A DNA stretch of 64,000 nt, from the NCBI GenBank assembly GCA_963771835.1, contig CAVYVA010000002.1:1054001-1118000 (forward strand), given 5' to 3'. The notes under the pieces are model-generated. The model was not told the DNA's origin. It ran no database searches and was given only the letters and a program-made list of their open reading frames with translations. This document shows, one piece after another, positions 53,306 through 61,158 of the stretch (position 1 is its first letter; the number at the start of each line of letters is the position of its first letter). The DNA is from CAVQCJ01 sp963771835 (GTDB lineage Bacteria; Actinomycetota; Actinomycetes; Prado026). A program made the translations under genes and the position numbers.

Positions 53306-54451
53306 ATGGCGCGACGCGGCAGCGGACCGGTGCTCTCCCGCCGCGCGCTGAACCGCGCGCTGCTGGCCCGCCAGCTGTTGCTGCGCCGCGACCGCCGCAG
53401 CGCCGTCGACACCGTGGCGCACCTGGTCGGCATGCAGTCGCAGTCGCCGGACGCCGCGTACTTCGGGCTGTGGAGCCGGCTCGAGGGCTTCGTGCCGGCC
53501 GAGCTCGCCGATCTGATGCTCGACCGGCGGGTGGTGCGGATCGCCCTCATGCGGTCCACGATCCACCTGGTCACGGCCGCGGACTGCCTCGCGCTGCGGC
53601 CGGTCCTGCAGCCGGTGCTGGACCGCGGGCTGCAGGGCACCTACGGTGCGCGGCTGGCCGGCGTCGACCGTGCCGCGGTCACCACCCGCGGCCGGGCGCT
53701 GGTCGAGGCTGCGCCGCTGACGTTCAGCCGGCTCGGAGCCGGGCTGGTCCCCGAGTTCCCCGGCCGCGACCCCGACGCGCTGGCGATGGCCGTGCGTGCC
53801 TGGGTGCCGCTCGTGCAGGTGCCACCGCGCGGGGTGTGGGGGCGACCGGGGCCGTCGGCACACACGAGCGCGGAGCAGTGGCTGGGCACCGGCACCGGGC
53901 AGGTGACCGAGAAGGCCGTGGACTCGGTGGTGCTGCGCTACCTCGCCGCCTTCGGGCCGGCCTCCGTGGCGGACGTCCAGAAGTGGTCCGGGCTGACCCG
54001 GCTGCGCGAGGTCGTCGACCGCATCGGTGACCGGGTGGCGACCTTCACCGACGAGAAAGGCGTGCAGCTGTTCGACCTCCCCGGCGCGCCGCGTCCGGGC
54101 CCGGACGTTCCGGCTCCCGCGCGCCTGCTCGCGGAGTACGACAACGTGCTGCTCTCGCACGCGGACCGCAGCCGGATCCTCGCAGACGTGGACCCGCGGA
54201 TGGTGATGACACAGAACGGGCTCGTCCTGGGCGCCGTCCTGCTGGACGGCTTCCTGGCCGGCCGCTGGCGGATCGTCCGCACCCCGACCGGCGCGGCGAC
54301 CGTGACGGTGACGACGCTGCGGCGGGTCAGCGCCGCCGACCGCAGCGAGTTGACGGCCGAGGCCCGGGCACTGCTCGCGTTCGCGGCGACCGATCACGCC
54401 GTGCACGACGTGCGCTTCGAGGTCTCGTCGACTCCCCCGACGAGGTCGTGA
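53306..54451 (+). CDS. Winged helix DNA-binding domain protein (HTH_42 family)
   Basis: A 381-residue member of the HTH_42/YcaQ-like family. Markers are LNRALLARQLLLRRD, HLVGMQSQSPDAAYFGLWSRLEGF, ALMRSTIHLVTAADC, and VVLRYLAAFGPASVADVQKWSGL. Related proteins (YcaQ, AlkZ) are DNA glycosylases that unhook alkylated or cross-linked bases; AlkZ members need a QxQ or similar motif, and here QSQ occurs in GMQSQSPD. A role in DNA repair is therefore possible. Confidence 0.8.
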   Translation: MARRGSGPVLSRRALNRALLARQLLLRRDRRSAVDTVAHLVGMQSQSPDAAYFGLWSRLEGFVPAELADLMLDRRVVRIALMRSTIHLVTAADCLALRPVLQPVLDRGLQGTYGARLAGVDRAAVTTRGRALVEAAPLTFSRLGAGLVPEFPGRDPDALAMAVRAWVPLVQVPPRGVWGRPGPSAHTSAEQWLGTGTGQVTEKAVDSVVLRYLAAFGPASVADVQKWSGLTRLREVVDRIGDRVATFTDEKGVQLFDLPGAPRPGPDVPAPARLLAEYDNVLLSHADRSRILADVDPRMVMTQNGLVLGAVLLDGFLAGRWRIVRTPTGAATVTVTTLRRVSAADRSELTAEARALLAFAATDHAVHDVRFEVSSTPPTRS

Positions 54452-54462
54452 CGGCGAGCGCG

Positions 54463-55482
54463 TCAGGCCGCCAGCGCGGTGGCCGGCAGGCGTACCTCGA
54501 ACCGGCAGCCCGCGCCGACGTTGCGCACGCTGACCTCGCCGTGGTGCGCCTCCACGATGCCGCGCACGATGGCCAGCCCGAGCCCGGCGCCGGTGTCCGG
54601 CCCGGGCGTCCGCGCCGCGCTGCCGCGCCAGGCCACGTCGAAGACGTGCGGGAGGTCCTCCGCAGGGATGCCGCCGCAGCCGTCGGTCACGCTGAGCACC
54701 ACCTGCCCCGGCTCGCCGACGGCGCTCACCTCGACGACGCCGTCCGCCGGCGTGTGCCTGATCGCGTTGAGGACCAGGTTGGCCAGCGCTCGGTGCAGCT
54801 CGCGCTCGTCGGCGCTGACCAGGCGACCGGTCCCGGCCCGGCCGGCCAGCCGGACACCACGCGAGCGCGCGTGCGGGTCGGCGGCGGCGAGCGCGTCCGA
54901 GACCAGCTCGTCGACGCTGACCTGCTCCAGGGTCAGCTGCAGCGCGCCGGCCTGGATCCGGGACAGCTCGAACAGGTCGTCGACCATCGTCGCGAGCCGG
55001 TCCACCTCGACCCGCATCTGGTGGTAGTACCGCGCCGGGTCCGCGGCGACGCCGTCCTCGAGCGACTCGGCCATCGCGCGGAGCCCGGCCAGCGGCGTAC
55101 GGAGGTCGTGCGAGACCCGGGCGACCAGGTCGCGACGGCTCGCCTCGACAGCGGCCTCACGCTGCAGCTGCGCCACCTGCGCCGCGGACTCCTCCTGCAT
55201 CCGGCGCACGCGCACCCCGAGCGCGAGCCCGACACCGACCGACATCACCCCGGCGACGGCACAGACCACGAGCGCGACGCCGAGGTCGTGGCTGGACAGG
55301 AACATCGCCGCCGACGTGGCCACCAGCCCGGTCACGAACGCGAGCACGGTCGTCACCGGGACGACCGCCGTCGCCGCCGCGAGCGAGCGTGGCGCGAGCA
55401 TCCGCACGGCCAGGTAGCCGAGCAGGCCGACCACCAGCGCGCACGAGGCCGCGATCGCCAGGATCTGCAGAAGATGGTTCAC
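54463..55482 (-). CDS. Sensor histidine kinase
   Basis: A 339-residue membrane sensor kinase. Three or four hydrophobic helices (residues about 5-100) with very short loops suggest membrane or cytoplasmic sensing. The phospho-acceptor box is VARVSHDLRTPLAGLR, then the ATPase motifs LVLNAIRHTPADG (N box), VTDGCGGIP (G1) and GAGLGLAIVRGIVEAHHGEV (G2). GTG 55482 overlaps the stop of the response regulator gene as GTGA. The signal and targets are unknown. Confidence 0.92.
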   Translation of the reverse strand: MNHLLQILAIAASCALVVGLLGYLAVRMLAPRSLAAATAVVPVTTVLAFVTGLVATSAAMFLSSHDLGVALVVCAVAGVMSVGVGLALGVRVRRMQEESAAQVAQLQREAAVEASRRDLVARVSHDLRTPLAGLRAMAESLEDGVAADPARYYHQMRVEVDRLATMVDDLFELSRIQAGALQLTLEQVSVDELVSDALAAADPHARSRGVRLAGRAGTGRLVSADERELHRALANLVLNAIRHTPADGVVEVSAVGEPGQVVLSVTDGCGGIPAEDLPHVFDVAWRGSAARTPGPDTGAGLGLAIVRGIVEAHHGEVSVRNVGAGCRFEVRLPATALAA

Positions 55483-56201
55483 GTCGTCGCCGGGTCCCAG
55501 CGGTAGCCGACTCCCCACACGGTGACGAGCCGGGTGGGTGCGGCGGGGTCCGCCTCGACCTTCTCCCGCAGCCTGCGCACGTGCACGGTCACGGTCGAGC
55601 GGTCGCCGACCTCCCAGCCCCAGACCTGCCGCATCAGCTCGTCCCGGGTGAACACGGTGCCCGGCCGTGCGAGCAGGAAGGCCAGCAGGTCGAACTCCCG
55701 GTTGGTCAGCGACAGCTCGACGCCGCCCTGCTCGACCCGCCGGGCGCCGAGGTCCACGCTGAGGTCGCCATCGTGCAGCACGCCGTTGTCGCGTCCGCGC
55801 GGCGCGGCCCGGCGCAGCACGGACTCCACCCGCAGGACCAGCTCGCGCGGGCTGAACGGCTTGGCGACGTAGTCGTCGGCCCCCCGCTCCAGCCCGGCGA
55901 CGCGGTCGGACTCCTGGCCGAGCGCCGTCAGCATCACCACCGGCAGGTCGGGTCGCCGGATCCGCAGCCGGCGGCAGACCTCGAGCCCGTCCAGCCCGGG
56001 CAGCATGAGGTCCAGCACCACCAGGTCGGGCGGGTCGGCCTCCGCGGCGGCCAGTGCGGACGGCCCGTCCGCTGCGTGGCTGGCCCGCATCCCGGCGCGA
56101 CGCAGGTAGCCGAGCACGACCTCGGCCACGGTGGGGTCGTCGTCGACGACCAGGATCCGCGGGCCGTCCCGTGGCTGGTCCGGCTCGACGGGACTCTGCA
56201 C
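55479..56201 (-). CDS. OmpR/PhoB family response regulator
   Basis: The receiver domain begins PRILVVDDDPTVAEVV, the phospho-acceptor Asp is in VVLDLMLPG, and the switch lysine is in YVAKPFSPREL. The winged-helix output domain has LSLTNREFDLLAFLLARPG, RDELMRQVWGWE and VTVWGVGYRW. GTG 56201 (VQSPVEPDQPRDGPRILVV) is taken as start; a longer start at 56261 is possible. It is the first gene of a two-component pair with the histidine kinase. Confidence 0.93.
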   Translation of the reverse strand: MQSPVEPDQPRDGPRILVVDDDPTVAEVVLGYLRRAGMRASHAADGPSALAAAEADPPDLVVLDLMLPGLDGLEVCRRLRIRRPDLPVVMLTALGQESDRVAGLERGADDYVAKPFSPRELVLRVESVLRRAAPRGRDNGVLHDGDLSVDLGARRVEQGGVELSLTNREFDLLAFLLARPGTVFTRDELMRQVWGWEVGDRSTVTVHVRRLREKVEADPAAPTRLVTVWGVGYRWDPATT

Positions 56202-56277
56202 GCCCCCATCCGAGCACGCCCGTGCCGTCACCGACCAGCCGGCGGAGAAACCGTGAGACACCCGTAAGGGCGCGCAG

Positions 56278-56745
56278 TCACAGACGCAGCGGCTTGACCG
56301 GGGCGCCGATCAGGTGCGGGTCGTTGCGCCAGTCGACGCCGGGCACGTCGACGTAGAGCTCGATCTCGTTGCCGTCCGGGTCGGCGATGTACAGGCTGTG
56401 CGTCACCGTGTGGTCACTGGCGCCCAGCAGCGGCGTGCCGGACTCCTGGATGCGCCGGGCCGCCTCACGCAGCTCGTCGTCGCTGTCACCGACCTTGAGA
56501 CCGAAGTGGTAGAGCCCCAGCCGCCGACCGGCCGGCATCGCCGCCGCGTCCTCGCCGACCTCGATCAGCAGCAGCTCGTGGTGGGTGCGGTTGGACGGCG
56601 CGGAGAACGCGGCGATCGGCACGCCGGCCGGAGCGTCCGGCTCGGGCAGGATCTGCCGCCAACCGAGCACGTCCCGGTAGAAGCCCGCCGACCGCTCGAT
56701 GTCGCGGACGTACAGGACCAGGTGACCGAGCTCCTTGACCTCCAT
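56278..56745 (-). CDS. VOC family (glyoxalase/dioxygenase superfamily) protein
   Basis: A 155-residue single-chain VOC protein with two beta-alpha-beta modules. Metal-ligand candidates are H8 (ELGHLVLYVRD), the H in GLYHFGLKV and E in DGNEIELYVDVPG. The last motif and the HSLYIADPDGNEIELY stretch resemble extradiol dioxygenase-like (catechol 2,3-dioxygenase type) members more than glyoxalase I. The substrate is unknown. ATG 56745. Confidence 0.83.
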   Translation of the reverse strand: MEVKELGHLVLYVRDIERSAGFYRDVLGWRQILPEPDAPAGVPIAAFSAPSNRTHHELLLIEVGEDAAAMPAGRRLGLYHFGLKVGDSDDELREAARRIQESGTPLLGASDHTVTHSLYIADPDGNEIELYVDVPGVDWRNDPHLIGAPVKPLRL

Positions 56746-56930
56746 GCGGTGCCTCCGGGTTCAGCGAACTTGTGATCATGCTTCCTGGTAAGCCTGGACA
56801 GGCCACCACGCTGGCGGGGCCATCCTCGTCGCCGAAACGTTCAACGGGAACAAGAACCGGCCCTGGCGACGCTCGTGACGGAGACTGAGGGCTCTGCGGG
56901 ACCGGACCGCCCCGACGCTGAGGAGACACC

Positions 56931-57368
56931 ATGCCCACTCGCCGCGCGCACACCAGCTGGACCGGAGGGCTGCAGGACGGCTCCGGAGTGGTCGGCCTGG
57001 ACAGCTCCGGGGTCGCGACGTTCGAGGTCTCGTTCCCCCGCCGCGCCGCTGACGACGCCGAGGGGGTGACCAGCCCCGAGGAGCTCATCGCCGCCGCGCA
57101 CAGCGCCTGCTTCGCGATGCAGCTGTCCAACGTCGTGGCCAAGGCGGGCGGGACCCCGCGCTCGCTCCAGGTGGACGCGGACGTCACCATCGGCGCAGAC
57201 CCGGCCGGCGGGTTGCGGATCAGCGGGATCCTGCTGACCGTCCGGGGCACCGTGGACGGCCTCGACGACGCCGGCTTCGTGGCCGCGGCCGAGCAGGCCA
57301 AGGTCGGCTGCCCGGTCAGCAAGGCGCTGACCGGCACCGAGATCACCCTGGACGCAGGGCTGGCCTGA
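56931..57368 (+). CDS. OsmC/Ohr family peroxiredoxin
   Basis: A 145-residue OsmC-type protein that reduces organic peroxides. The two reactive cysteines are in AAHSACFAMQL and KVGCPVSKAL. TSPEELIAAAHSACFAM is the OsmC-subfamily signature. A ribosome site GAGGAGA precedes ATG 56931. The 185 bp upstream, shared with the divergent VOC gene, should hold promoters for both; I see no clear operator. A 17 bp tandem repeat begins within the last codons. Confidence 0.92.
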   Translation: MPTRRAHTSWTGGLQDGSGVVGLDSSGVATFEVSFPRRAADDAEGVTSPEELIAAAHSACFAMQLSNVVAKAGGTPRSLQVDADVTIGADPAGGLRISGILLTVRGTVDGLDDAGFVAAAEQAKVGCPVSKALTGTEITLDAGLA

Positions 57369-57411
57369 GGTCGGGGCTGGCCTGAGGTCGGGGCTGGCCT
57401 GAGGCCGGGGC
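57361..57411. repeat. 17-bp tandem repeat, three copies
   Basis: TGGCCTGAGGTCGGGGC is repeated at 57361-57377, 57378-57394 and, with one change, 57395-57411. The first copy contains the OsmC stop codon (TGA). Each further copy repeats the same stop context. It lies between two convergent genes. Confidence 0.92.
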
Positions 57412-57416
57412 TGGGC

Positions 57417-57794
57417 CTAGGAGGTCGGCCCGCCCTCCGGCGGCCGCACGCCGGTCGAGCCGTCCGCGCCGTCCTGGCTGGTGCCCCGGGGCTCGACCAG
57501 GAGGATGCGCGTGCCTTCGGCAGCGCTCGGCCGGTGCCGGACCCCGCGCGGCACCGTGTACACGTCCATCGGGTCCAGCACGACGTCGCCGTCCGGCAGC
57601 GCGAGCGTCAGCCGACCGGTGAGGACGACGAAGACCTCGTCGGTGTCCTCGTGGACGTGCTCGACGTAGTCGCCGCCGACGTTGGCGGCCTTGAGGTCGT
57701 AGTCGTTGACCTCGGCGATCACGTGCGGCCACCACAGCCGCTCGACCGCGTCCATGACCTCGTGGATGTTGCGCTTGCGTCCCGGCGCCGTCAT
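57417..57794 (-). CDS. Cupin domain protein
   Basis: A 125-residue single-domain cupin. Motif 1 is in GDYVEHVHEDTDEVFVVLTGRLTLAL (two His and a Glu as metal ligands) and motif 2 is PRGVRHRPSAAEGTRILLVEP. Stand-alone cupins of this type are often mannose-isomerase-like or ligand-binding; the substrate is unknown. ATG 57794 (MTAPGRKRNIHEVMDAVERLW) is chosen over an upstream one. Confidence 0.85.
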   Translation of the reverse strand: MTAPGRKRNIHEVMDAVERLWWPHVIAEVNDYDLKAANVGGDYVEHVHEDTDEVFVVLTGRLTLALPDGDVVLDPMDVYTVPRGVRHRPSAAEGTRILLVEPRGTSQDGADGSTGVRPPEGGPTS

Positions 57795-57858
57795 GTCCAG
57801 ATGCTCGCACCCCGCCAGGGCCCGGTGACCGGGCGGGGACGGGGTGCGAGGCATCCGG

Positions 57859-60162
57859 TCAGGCCATGGACACGGCGGGTTCGAACGCCGGCTCGAGACC
57901 GCGCCCGGTCCGGTAGTTCTCCGGGTGCCCCTCGACGTGGACCTTGGGGATGCGCTGCTCCATCCAGGCCGGCATCCACCAGTTGCGCGAACCCACCAGG
58001 TGCATCACGGCCGGGACCAGCAGCAGCCGGACCACGGTGGCGTCGATGAGGATCGCCGAAGCCATGCCGATGCCGATCACCTTCAGCACCACGGTCGGGC
58101 TCGGGATGAAGGCGGCGAACACCGCGATCATGATGGCGGCGGCCGCCGTGATGACCCGGGCCGTGCCGGCCAGGCCCTCGACGATCGACGCCGCGTTGTC
58201 GCCGGTCCGCAGCCAGGCCTCGCGCATCCGGGACACCAGGAAGACCTCGTAGTCCATCGACAGCCCGAACAGGACGGCGAACATCAGCACCGGGACGAAC
58301 GCCGGCAACGGCGTCGGGTTGTCGATGCCGAACAGCCGCCCGAACCAGCCGCCCTGCAGGACCAGGGCCACCACGCCGTAGGCGGCGGCGACGGACAGCA
58401 GGTTCATCACCGCGGCCTTGACCGCGACGACGACGCTGCGGAATGACACGAGCAGCAGCAGCATCGACAGCAGGACCACGCCACCGATGAGCAGCGGGAT
58501 CCGCTTGGTGATGTTGGCCGTGATGTCGATCGACGTGGCGGTGACGCCGCCCACGTGCACAGTCATCCCGCTGCCGGCGGTGGCCGCGGGCAGCACCGAG
58601 TCGCGCAGGTGGTTGACGAGGTCCTCGGTCGCCTGCGCCTGCGGTCCCGTGGTCGGGACGACGGTGATCACCGCGGTGTCCCCCGCCGGGTTGAGCTGGG
58701 CCGGCGACGCGGACGCGATGCCGGGGACGGTGCCGAGCCGGGTGGCCAGCTGCTGGACGGTCGCCGCCGACCCGCCCGGGGGCAGCTCGGCCACGACGAC
58801 CAGCGGACCGTTGGCGCCCGGCCCGAAGGCCTGCGCCGTCAGCCCGTACGCCGTGCGGCCGGACGTGCCCGCCGCGTCGTTGCCGGCGTCCGGGAACCCG
58901 AACTTCGTACCGAGGAACGGCGAGGCCAGCACGAGCAGCACGGCGACGCCGGTCAGGGCCGCGGCGATGCGGTGCCGTTGCACGAACCTGCTCCAGCGCA
59001 ACCAGCCGTTCTCCGGGGTGGGCAGGGTCGCGCCGTTCGCCGACTGCACCCCGGTCGCCTCAGTGGCCGCCGCCGAGCGCCGGCGTCGGGGCAACGGGAT
59101 GCGCAGCCGGTCGATCCGCGACCCCAGGTAGCCCAGCAGAGCCGGGAAGAGCGTGATCGCTGCGAGCATGACGACCAGCACCGCGACGATGGTGACCAGG
59201 GCGGCGCCGCGCATGAACGACAGCCCCATCGCGAACAGCCCGAGCATGCTCACGACAACGGTGCTGCCGGCGAGCAGGACGGCCCGCCCGGCTGTGTCCA
59301 GCGTCGCGACCGTCGCCGACTCGGGGTCCAGGCCGTCGGCCCGCCACTCCCGGAACCGGGTGACCATGAGCAGCGCGTAGTCGATGCCCACGCCCAGGCC
59401 GATCATCGTCGCGAGCGAGGTGGACCAGTCCGGGACCGGCACCACCGCCGCGATCAGCCCGGTCAGGCCCGAGCTGACGCCGAGGCCGGCGAGCGCGACG
59501 GCGATCGGCAGCCCGGCCGCGACGACCGAGCCGAAGGTCAGCAGCAGGATGAGCGCGGCTGCGATCAGGCCGATGCCCTCCGAGCCGATCTGGCCCTGCT
59601 GGGCCTGCTCGACGGTCTGACCGCCGAGCGCCACCTGCAGGGAGCCGGTCTGGGCCGACCGGGCCAGCGACAGCAGCTCCTGGGTGTCCGCCACCGGCAT
59701 GTCGGCCGGGTTGACCACGTCCAGGTGCAGGGTCGCCAGCAGGGTGCGGCCGTCCGGCGCGATCGCGCCGGGCAGCGTGTACGGGTCGGTCGTCGAGGCC
59801 ACGTGGGCCTGCTCCCCGAGCCGGGCGAGCAGGCTCTCCACCCGGGCCTTCGTCGCGGGCGATGTCACGGCACCCGTGCTGTGCACGACCACCGACACCG
59901 TGTCGCCGGACTGGGCCGGGAAGCGCTGGGACAGCAGGTCCTGGGCCTGGCGCGAGTCGGACCCGGGCGCGCTGTAGTCGGCGCTGAACGATCCGGCGAA
60001 GGCGGCCGAGAGGCCGATCGCGAGGGCGAGTGCGGCGACCCAGGCGAGCACGGTGCGGCCGCGCCGACGGTAGGTGACCCGGGCCAGGCGGCCGAGCGGG
60101 CCGGGCTGGGGCACGACCCCGGCGGCCGGACGGGTCTCGGGCTCCGTCGCGGTGTCCGACAT
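57859..60162 (-). CDS. MMPL/RND family membrane exporter
   Basis: A 767-residue MMPL transporter with twelve predicted helices in two repeats, each with a large extracytoplasmic loop after the first helix. Markers are FSADYSAPGSDSRQAQDLL, SLATMIGLGVGIDYALLMVTRFREW (residues about 252-276) and VLFGLSMDYEVFLVSRMREAWLRTGD in the second half, which carry the proton-relay Asp-Tyr pairs. Actinobacterial MMPL proteins export lipids, siderophores or drugs. The TetR gene is divergent and 165 bp away, suggesting inducible export. Confidence 0.92.
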   Translation of the reverse strand: MSDTATEPETRPAAGVVPQPGPLGRLARVTYRRRGRTVLAWVAALALAIGLSAAFAGSFSADYSAPGSDSRQAQDLLSQRFPAQSGDTVSVVVHSTGAVTSPATKARVESLLARLGEQAHVASTTDPYTLPGAIAPDGRTLLATLHLDVVNPADMPVADTQELLSLARSAQTGSLQVALGGQTVEQAQQGQIGSEGIGLIAAALILLLTFGSVVAAGLPIAVALAGLGVSSGLTGLIAAVVPVPDWSTSLATMIGLGVGIDYALLMVTRFREWRADGLDPESATVATLDTAGRAVLLAGSTVVVSMLGLFAMGLSFMRGAALVTIVAVLVVMLAAITLFPALLGYLGSRIDRLRIPLPRRRRSAAATEATGVQSANGATLPTPENGWLRWSRFVQRHRIAAALTGVAVLLVLASPFLGTKFGFPDAGNDAAGTSGRTAYGLTAQAFGPGANGPLVVVAELPPGGSAATVQQLATRLGTVPGIASASPAQLNPAGDTAVITVVPTTGPQAQATEDLVNHLRDSVLPAATAGSGMTVHVGGVTATSIDITANITKRIPLLIGGVVLLSMLLLLVSFRSVVVAVKAAVMNLLSVAAAYGVVALVLQGGWFGRLFGIDNPTPLPAFVPVLMFAVLFGLSMDYEVFLVSRMREAWLRTGDNAASIVEGLAGTARVITAAAAIMIAVFAAFIPSPTVVLKVIGIGMASAILIDATVVRLLLVPAVMHLVGSRNWWMPAWMEQRIPKVHVEGHPENYRTGRGLEPAFEPAVSMA

Positions 60163-60179
60163 GACAGCTCCTCAGTTCA

Positions 60180-60222
60180 GTAAGAAAGCGTGACGTTGGT
60201 GATGAGGCATAACGTCTCTTAC
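60180..60222. promoter_or_regulatory. Interrupted inverted repeat, candidate TetR operator
   Basis: GTAAGA (60180-60185) and GACGTT (60192-60197) pair with AACGTC and TCTTAC (60211-60222). The full match is an inverted repeat with a 6-base insertion in the left arm. It lies just upstream of the exporter gene, and is a candidate site for the divergent TetR protein. Confidence 0.4.
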
Positions 60223-60327
60223 CGAACCTTGGTCTGTCAAGGGGCATAACTCAAGTGAAGATGCGTTACCATAGGAGCCGATGGCGCGAGAGACTCCGGC
60301 ACCGCGGCGATACGGAGGTGGACGGCG

Positions 60328-61047
60328 ATGATGGAGACGACCAGGCGCGAACGCGCCAGGGCGGCGACGATGGCCGAGATCAAGCAGACCGCGCTCGACC
60401 TCATGCGCCAGCAGGGCACCACAGACGTCCGGTTCACCGACATCGCGCGGGTCATGGGGCTGACTCCGCCGGCGCTGTACCGCTACTACTCCGACTGCAA
60501 CGAGCTGTACACGGACATGATCACCGACGGGTACCACGACCTGGCGGCCGCGCTCGCGGTAGCCGTCCGGGCGCAGGAGACCGCCGGGCCGGCCGCCCAC
60601 CTGCTGCTGGTGGCCCAGGCCTACCGCGAGTGGGTGCTGGCCGACCGGCAGCGGTTCACGCTCCTGTTCGGGCTGCCCATCCCCGGGTACGCGGCGCCGG
60701 AGGAGGGCCCGACCGTCGAGGCGGCGCAACGCGCCATGGCGAACCTGGCCGAGGTGGTGCACCGCGCTGCGGCCGCAGGGGTCCTGGGTCGCCCCCTGGT
60801 CACCGAGGTCGACCCGAAGTTCGAGGCAGCCATGCGCGAGGACCAGAAGACCGCCGCCGCCGCCGGAGACCTCGACCCGGCGACGTACCAGGCGATGATG
60901 CACGCCTGGGCCGCCCTGCACGGCTTCGTCTGCCTCGAGGCGTACGGCCACCTGGACTGGTTCCCGGCGGAGGCCCGCGACGGGCTGTTCCGCGCCCAGG
61001 TGGACCTGGCCGGACGCGCGATCGGTCTCCCGGCCCAGGCCGGGTAG
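60328..61047 (+). CDS. TetR family regulator of the MMPL exporter
   Basis: A 239-residue TetR protein. The helix-turn-helix covers residues about 10-58: EIKQTALDLMRQQGTTDVRFTDIARVMGLTPPALYRYYSD. The ligand domain is of the TetR_C type with FTLLFGLPIPGYAAPEEGP and ALHGFVCLEAYGHL, common in actinobacterial regulators beside MMPL exporters. The ATG at 60328 (or 60331) follows GGAGGT. Its likely targets are its own gene and the exporter. Confidence 0.9.
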   Translation: MMETTRRERARAATMAEIKQTALDLMRQQGTTDVRFTDIARVMGLTPPALYRYYSDCNELYTDMITDGYHDLAAALAVAVRAQETAGPAAHLLLVAQAYREWVLADRQRFTLLFGLPIPGYAAPEEGPTVEAAQRAMANLAEVVHRAAAAGVLGRPLVTEVDPKFEAAMREDQKTAAAAGDLDPATYQAMMHAWAALHGFVCLEAYGHLDWFPAEARDGLFRAQVDLAGRAIGLPAQAG

Positions 61048-61158
61048 CCCGGCCAAGCCGACCGGCCCGGGCGCAGGTCGGCGGTGGTCGTCCAGTCGCC
61101 CTCGCCGTCTGCCGATATCCCGGTCAGGCTCGGGGGTCGACGGGAGCAGGGCCAAGCG

